From contig CABUOE010000012.1 in assembly GCA_902493155.1 (NCBI GenBank), positions 1-23,885 on the forward strand: a DNA stretch of 23,885 nt. Reading direction: 5' to 3'. A program made the position numbers and the translations under genes. Below, piece by piece: positions 21,975-23,885 of this stretch. Each line of letters opens with the position of its first letter. The stretch's first letter is position 1. Source of the DNA: an uncultured Eubacteriales bacterium. GTDB taxonomy: Bacteria; Bacillota; Clostridia; Oscillospirales; Ruminococcaceae. The notes beneath the pieces are model-generated. The model searched no databases. It worked only from the letters and a program-made list of their open reading frames with translations, and was not told the DNA's origin.

Positions 21975-22842
21975 ATAGAAGATAATCAAACGACAAATCA
22001 GTAAAGAAGGTGATTCCGATGAAAAGTGAAGAGAATTGTTTCGTCAGGGTCAATGGTGAAAACGCGTAAATCAAAAACAGTCCCCTTCGAATAAGTTGAT
22101 TCGATTACAAAAGTACAAAATGTACCTGCTAAAGGCGAGAAAAACAAATCATGCGAAGAGACCAGTTTTTTAGGTATTGTAAGTGATATTTGAAAGAATG
22201 CGTGAGATTCGTTTTGATACTTGCCTGGGAGCAGAATTGCAAAATGGAAAACTTGTATGAATCCACATTCAAGCTTAACGGCAGTTTTGCCGGACTTTTG
22301 ATTGACGATATTCCATTGATTATTTTCTATTTGATGTATTATAAACATCATTGACTCTGAGAAACAAACAGAGTTTTTCGATAAAAATGAGAAAATGGTG
22401 AATCCAATGTACTAATTATGAGTGAACCAAAATTCCATTCAAAGTGTCTGTACCATAACACTGAAAACGGGTTCTTTGTTACAAAAAGAAATGCCGGGTG
22501 ATACAAATGCAGAAAAGAATGGCTTTGGTTTATCCTACCGAACGAATGCGAAAACTAAAATTGGTTCCCTTGAGTTACGGAAACACAGAATGTTACATTT
22601 TATTCCGAGGAATGCCTCAAAGTTCCATTGTAAGTCAACTGGAACGGGTAAACAGTCACGGGGAAAGAAACAGATGACCGCGTCGGTTGTCCGATATCCC
22701 AGTGGCTATCAGAAGAATGGTTAGAATGTAAATCTTAAAAAAGGTCCGTGATAAAACAGTTTGAAATTCGCACAATTAAAGTAAATAGCAAAATCAATTG
22801 CAGAATAATAGCCGAAGCGGATGTTCGCTTCGGCTTTATTTG
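21975..22842 (+). ncRNA. Candidate large structured non-coding RNA (about 870 nt)
   Basis: A strong promoter at one end and a stem-loop terminator at the other enclose AT-rich sequence without a convincing gene. Hairpins recur throughout: CGAAT/ATTCG (22088-22103), GTACA/TGTAC (22113-22125), CGGCA-GTTT-TGCCG (22279-22292), TGATGT/ACATCA (22332-22350), ACTCTG/CAGAGT plus T-run (22354-22378), AGTGT/ACACT (22443-22462) and GTTCCA/TGGAAC (22622-22645). A good ribosome site (AAGAAGGTGA, 22004-22013) precedes only a 16-codon frame (22019-22069), so a leader peptide or a decayed gene remains possible. The 22354-22378 hairpin could end a shorter RNA of about 400 nt. Size and setting recall the ROOL, GOLLD and OLE classes, but no identity is claimed. 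Confidence 0.5.
22811..22842 (+). terminator. Stem-loop terminator of the candidate RNA
   Basis: GCCGAAGCG pairs perfectly with CGCTTCGGC (22811-22819 with 22826-22834), with a six-base loop and a T-rich tail. On the minus strand the T-tract is poor, so it mainly serves plus-strand transcription. Confidence 0.8.
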
Positions 22843-22860
22843 TTATTGTGAAAAAGGCAT

Positions 22861-23058
22861 CTAACGAAAGAAAAACAGCCAGATGATGAGGGCAAATACC
22901 CCCAATATCAAAAGCAGAACCGGCAGAAAGGTGATGAGCGCCGCGATAATCATCGCAGGCAGATCCCCTTTTTCGAGATGTTCCCCTGCGGTGCGGCGGC
23001 GGAAGTCGGCTTCGCTTTTGGAGGTGTTGAGTACACGGTCGACGCGCCTTTTAAACAT
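22861..23058 (-). CDS. Small membrane protein of unknown function
   Basis: 65 residues: a basic, polar N-terminal half (FKRRVDRVLNTSKSEADFRRR) followed by one long hydrophobic span (IIAALITFLPVLLLILGVFAL) and a Trp/Phe-rich end. ATG 23058 has AAAGGAAG. It lies 30 bases after the OppF-type ATPase gene on the same strand and is probably co-transcribed. It is not recognised as a known transporter subunit. Confidence 0.7.
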   Translation of the reverse strand: MFKRRVDRVLNTSKSEADFRRRTAGEHLEKGDLPAMIIAALITFLPVLLLILGVFALIIWLFFFR

Positions 23059-23088
23059 CTGCTTTTCTTCCTTTCGATGGGATTTTCC

Positions 23089-23885
23089 TTAATTTGGTAC
23101 GGACACCTTTCGGGACATTGCGAGGACGTCGGGATCGCTCCGATGGTGGCAAGCCACAAAATGCCCCGGGGAGACTTCTAACAGGGACGGCGTCGCCTCC
23201 TTGCAAATCTCAGTGGCATAGGGACAGCGAGTGTGAAATTTGCAGCCTTTCGGGGGCTTCACCGGGCTGGGGATATCCCCCGTTAACAAGATCGTCTCCT
23301 TTTTCTCCCCCTGGTCGGTGGTGGGAATAGCCGACAGCAGCGCCTCGGTGTAAGGATGCCGTGGATGGGCGAAGATGTTAGCCGCCGGGGCCAGCTCGAC
23401 AATGACGCCCAGGTACATGACGCCGATGCGGTCGCTGATATACTTGACGACGCTCAAATCATGGGAGATAAAAAGGTAAGTGAGATGCTCCTTTTCCTTT
23501 AAGTCCAGCAACAGATTGATGACCTGGGACTGGATGGAAACGTCCAACGCTGAGACCGCCTCATCGCAGACGACAAATTTAGGGTTTAACGCCAGCGACC
23601 GGGCGATGCCGATGCGCTGCCGCTGCCCGCCCGAAAACTGGTGAGGGTACCGGTGGAGCATGTAGGGGGCCAGGCCGCATTCCTCCATGACCTTCATCAC
23701 GTAGTTCTGCATCCGGTTATCGTCCTTTTTGTAAAATCGATGGGCCAAAAGTCCTTCTCCGATAATCTGTCCCACCGTCATCCGGGGATTCAGGGAGGAA
23801 TACGGGTCTTGGAAGATAAGCTGCAAATCCTTTCGCAGCAGCCGCATTTCCCGGTAGTTTAATTTTGCCAGGTCGATGCCGTCAT
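23089..23885 (-). CDS. Oligopeptide/dipeptide ABC transporter ATPase (OppF/DppF type), N-terminus outside the window
   Basis: ATP-binding subunit of a peptide importer; 265 codons are visible and the frame continues past the right edge. Walker A is therefore missing from view. Visible motifs are the Q-loop LIFQDPYSSLNPRMTVGQ, the signature FSGGQRQRIGIARSL, Walker B FVVCDEAVSALD and the switch ISHDLSVV. The C-terminal extension has HPYTEALLSAIP and the cysteine cluster GCKFHTRCPYATEIC with a later Cys, typical of Opp/Dpp ATPases and reported to hold an iron-sulfur cluster in some. It is likely the last ATPase gene of an opp/dpp operon to the right, followed by the small membrane protein. Confidence 0.93.
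   Translation of the reverse strand, partial: DGIDLAKLNYREMRLLRKDLQLIFQDPYSSLNPRMTVGQIIGEGLLAHRFYKKDDNRMQNYVMKVMEECGLAPYMLHRYPHQFSGGQRQRIGIARSLALNPKFVVCDEAVSALDVSIQSQVINLLLDLKEKEHLTYLFISHDLSVVKYISDRIGVMYLGVIVELAPAANIFAHPRHPYTEALLSAIPTTDQGEKKETILLTGDIPSPVKPPKGCKFHTRCPYATEICKEATPSLLEVSPGHFVACHHRSDPDVLAMSRKVSVPN

Noticed and set aside
21998..22351. A 117-codon minus-strand frame in the candidate RNA region
   Set aside because: No ribosome site, no recognisable motif, and it opposes the strong promoter and terminator on the plus strand. Length alone is not decisive.
22422..22724. A 100-codon plus-strand frame (GTG start) in the candidate RNA region
   Set aside because: No ribosome site before the GTG, an odd basic and low-complexity product, and no motif. 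It remains the main test case against the non-coding interpretation.
1..23885. tRNA, rRNA genes and CRISPR arrays
   Set aside because: No cloverleaf with a TTCRA arm, no rRNA-like conserved stretch, and no regularly spaced direct repeats were seen by eye.

Overview
The window looks like a chromosomal segment from a gut-type Clostridia (Oscillospiraceae/Ruminococcaceae-like Firmicute). The reasons are strong AGGAGG-type ribosome sites, GTG/TTG starts, sigma-A promoters with 17-base spacers, many short rho-independent terminators, a lipoprotein-type sugar ABC system, a secreted serpin, and small DUF1292- and DUF6809-type proteins. Most genes are moderately GC-rich. A few intergenic islands are clearly AT-richer.

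Positions 1-8903 hold a sucrose/alpha-glucoside utilisation locus on the + strand: sucrose phosphorylase (5' end outside the window), a sugar-binding lipoprotein broken by a frameshift, two MalF/MalG-type permeases, an internal terminator, a GH13 alpha-glucosidase, a LacI-family regulator with its own promoter and operator-like palindromes, and a PfkB fructokinase followed by a strong terminator. Imported sucrose would be split by phosphate into glucose-1-phosphate and fructose, and the fructose then phosphorylated. The glucosidase would handle related oligosaccharides. No transporter ATPase is encoded here, so a shared MsmK/MalK-type ATPase elsewhere is inferred.

Positions 8904-9956 are an accessory patch: two copies of a roughly 80-bp palindromic MITE-like repeat, a duplicated tail of a small XRE regulator gene, divergent promoters with palindromic operators, and a small ribbon-helix-helix protein.

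Positions 9973-14457 hold a three-gene minus-strand operon: a MacB/LolD-type ATPase, a large exported single-membrane-span protein with repeated Ig-like segments, and a MacB/FtsX-type permease. The roughly 500 bases after it are AT-rich and carry hairpins resembling IS200/IS605 ends.

Positions 14937-17087 hold a secreted serpin, then an XRE regulator divergent from a DUF6809-like protein. Their shared promoter region contains a 38-bp perfect palindrome and a third copy of its half-site. Positions 17087-21757 hold a class-3-like aldehyde dehydrogenase, a LemA-like membrane protein, two half-size TauE/SafE (TSUP) proteins, a TcdA-type tRNA-modification enzyme, an uncertain 73-residue ORF and a DUF1292 protein.

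Positions 21940-22842 are the most interesting stretch. A consensus promoter is followed by about 870 bases of AT-rich, hairpin-studded sequence with no convincing gene, ending in a stem-loop terminator. It is a candidate large non-coding RNA. The window closes with a small membrane protein and the 3' part of an OppF/DppF-type ATPase, both on the minus strand.
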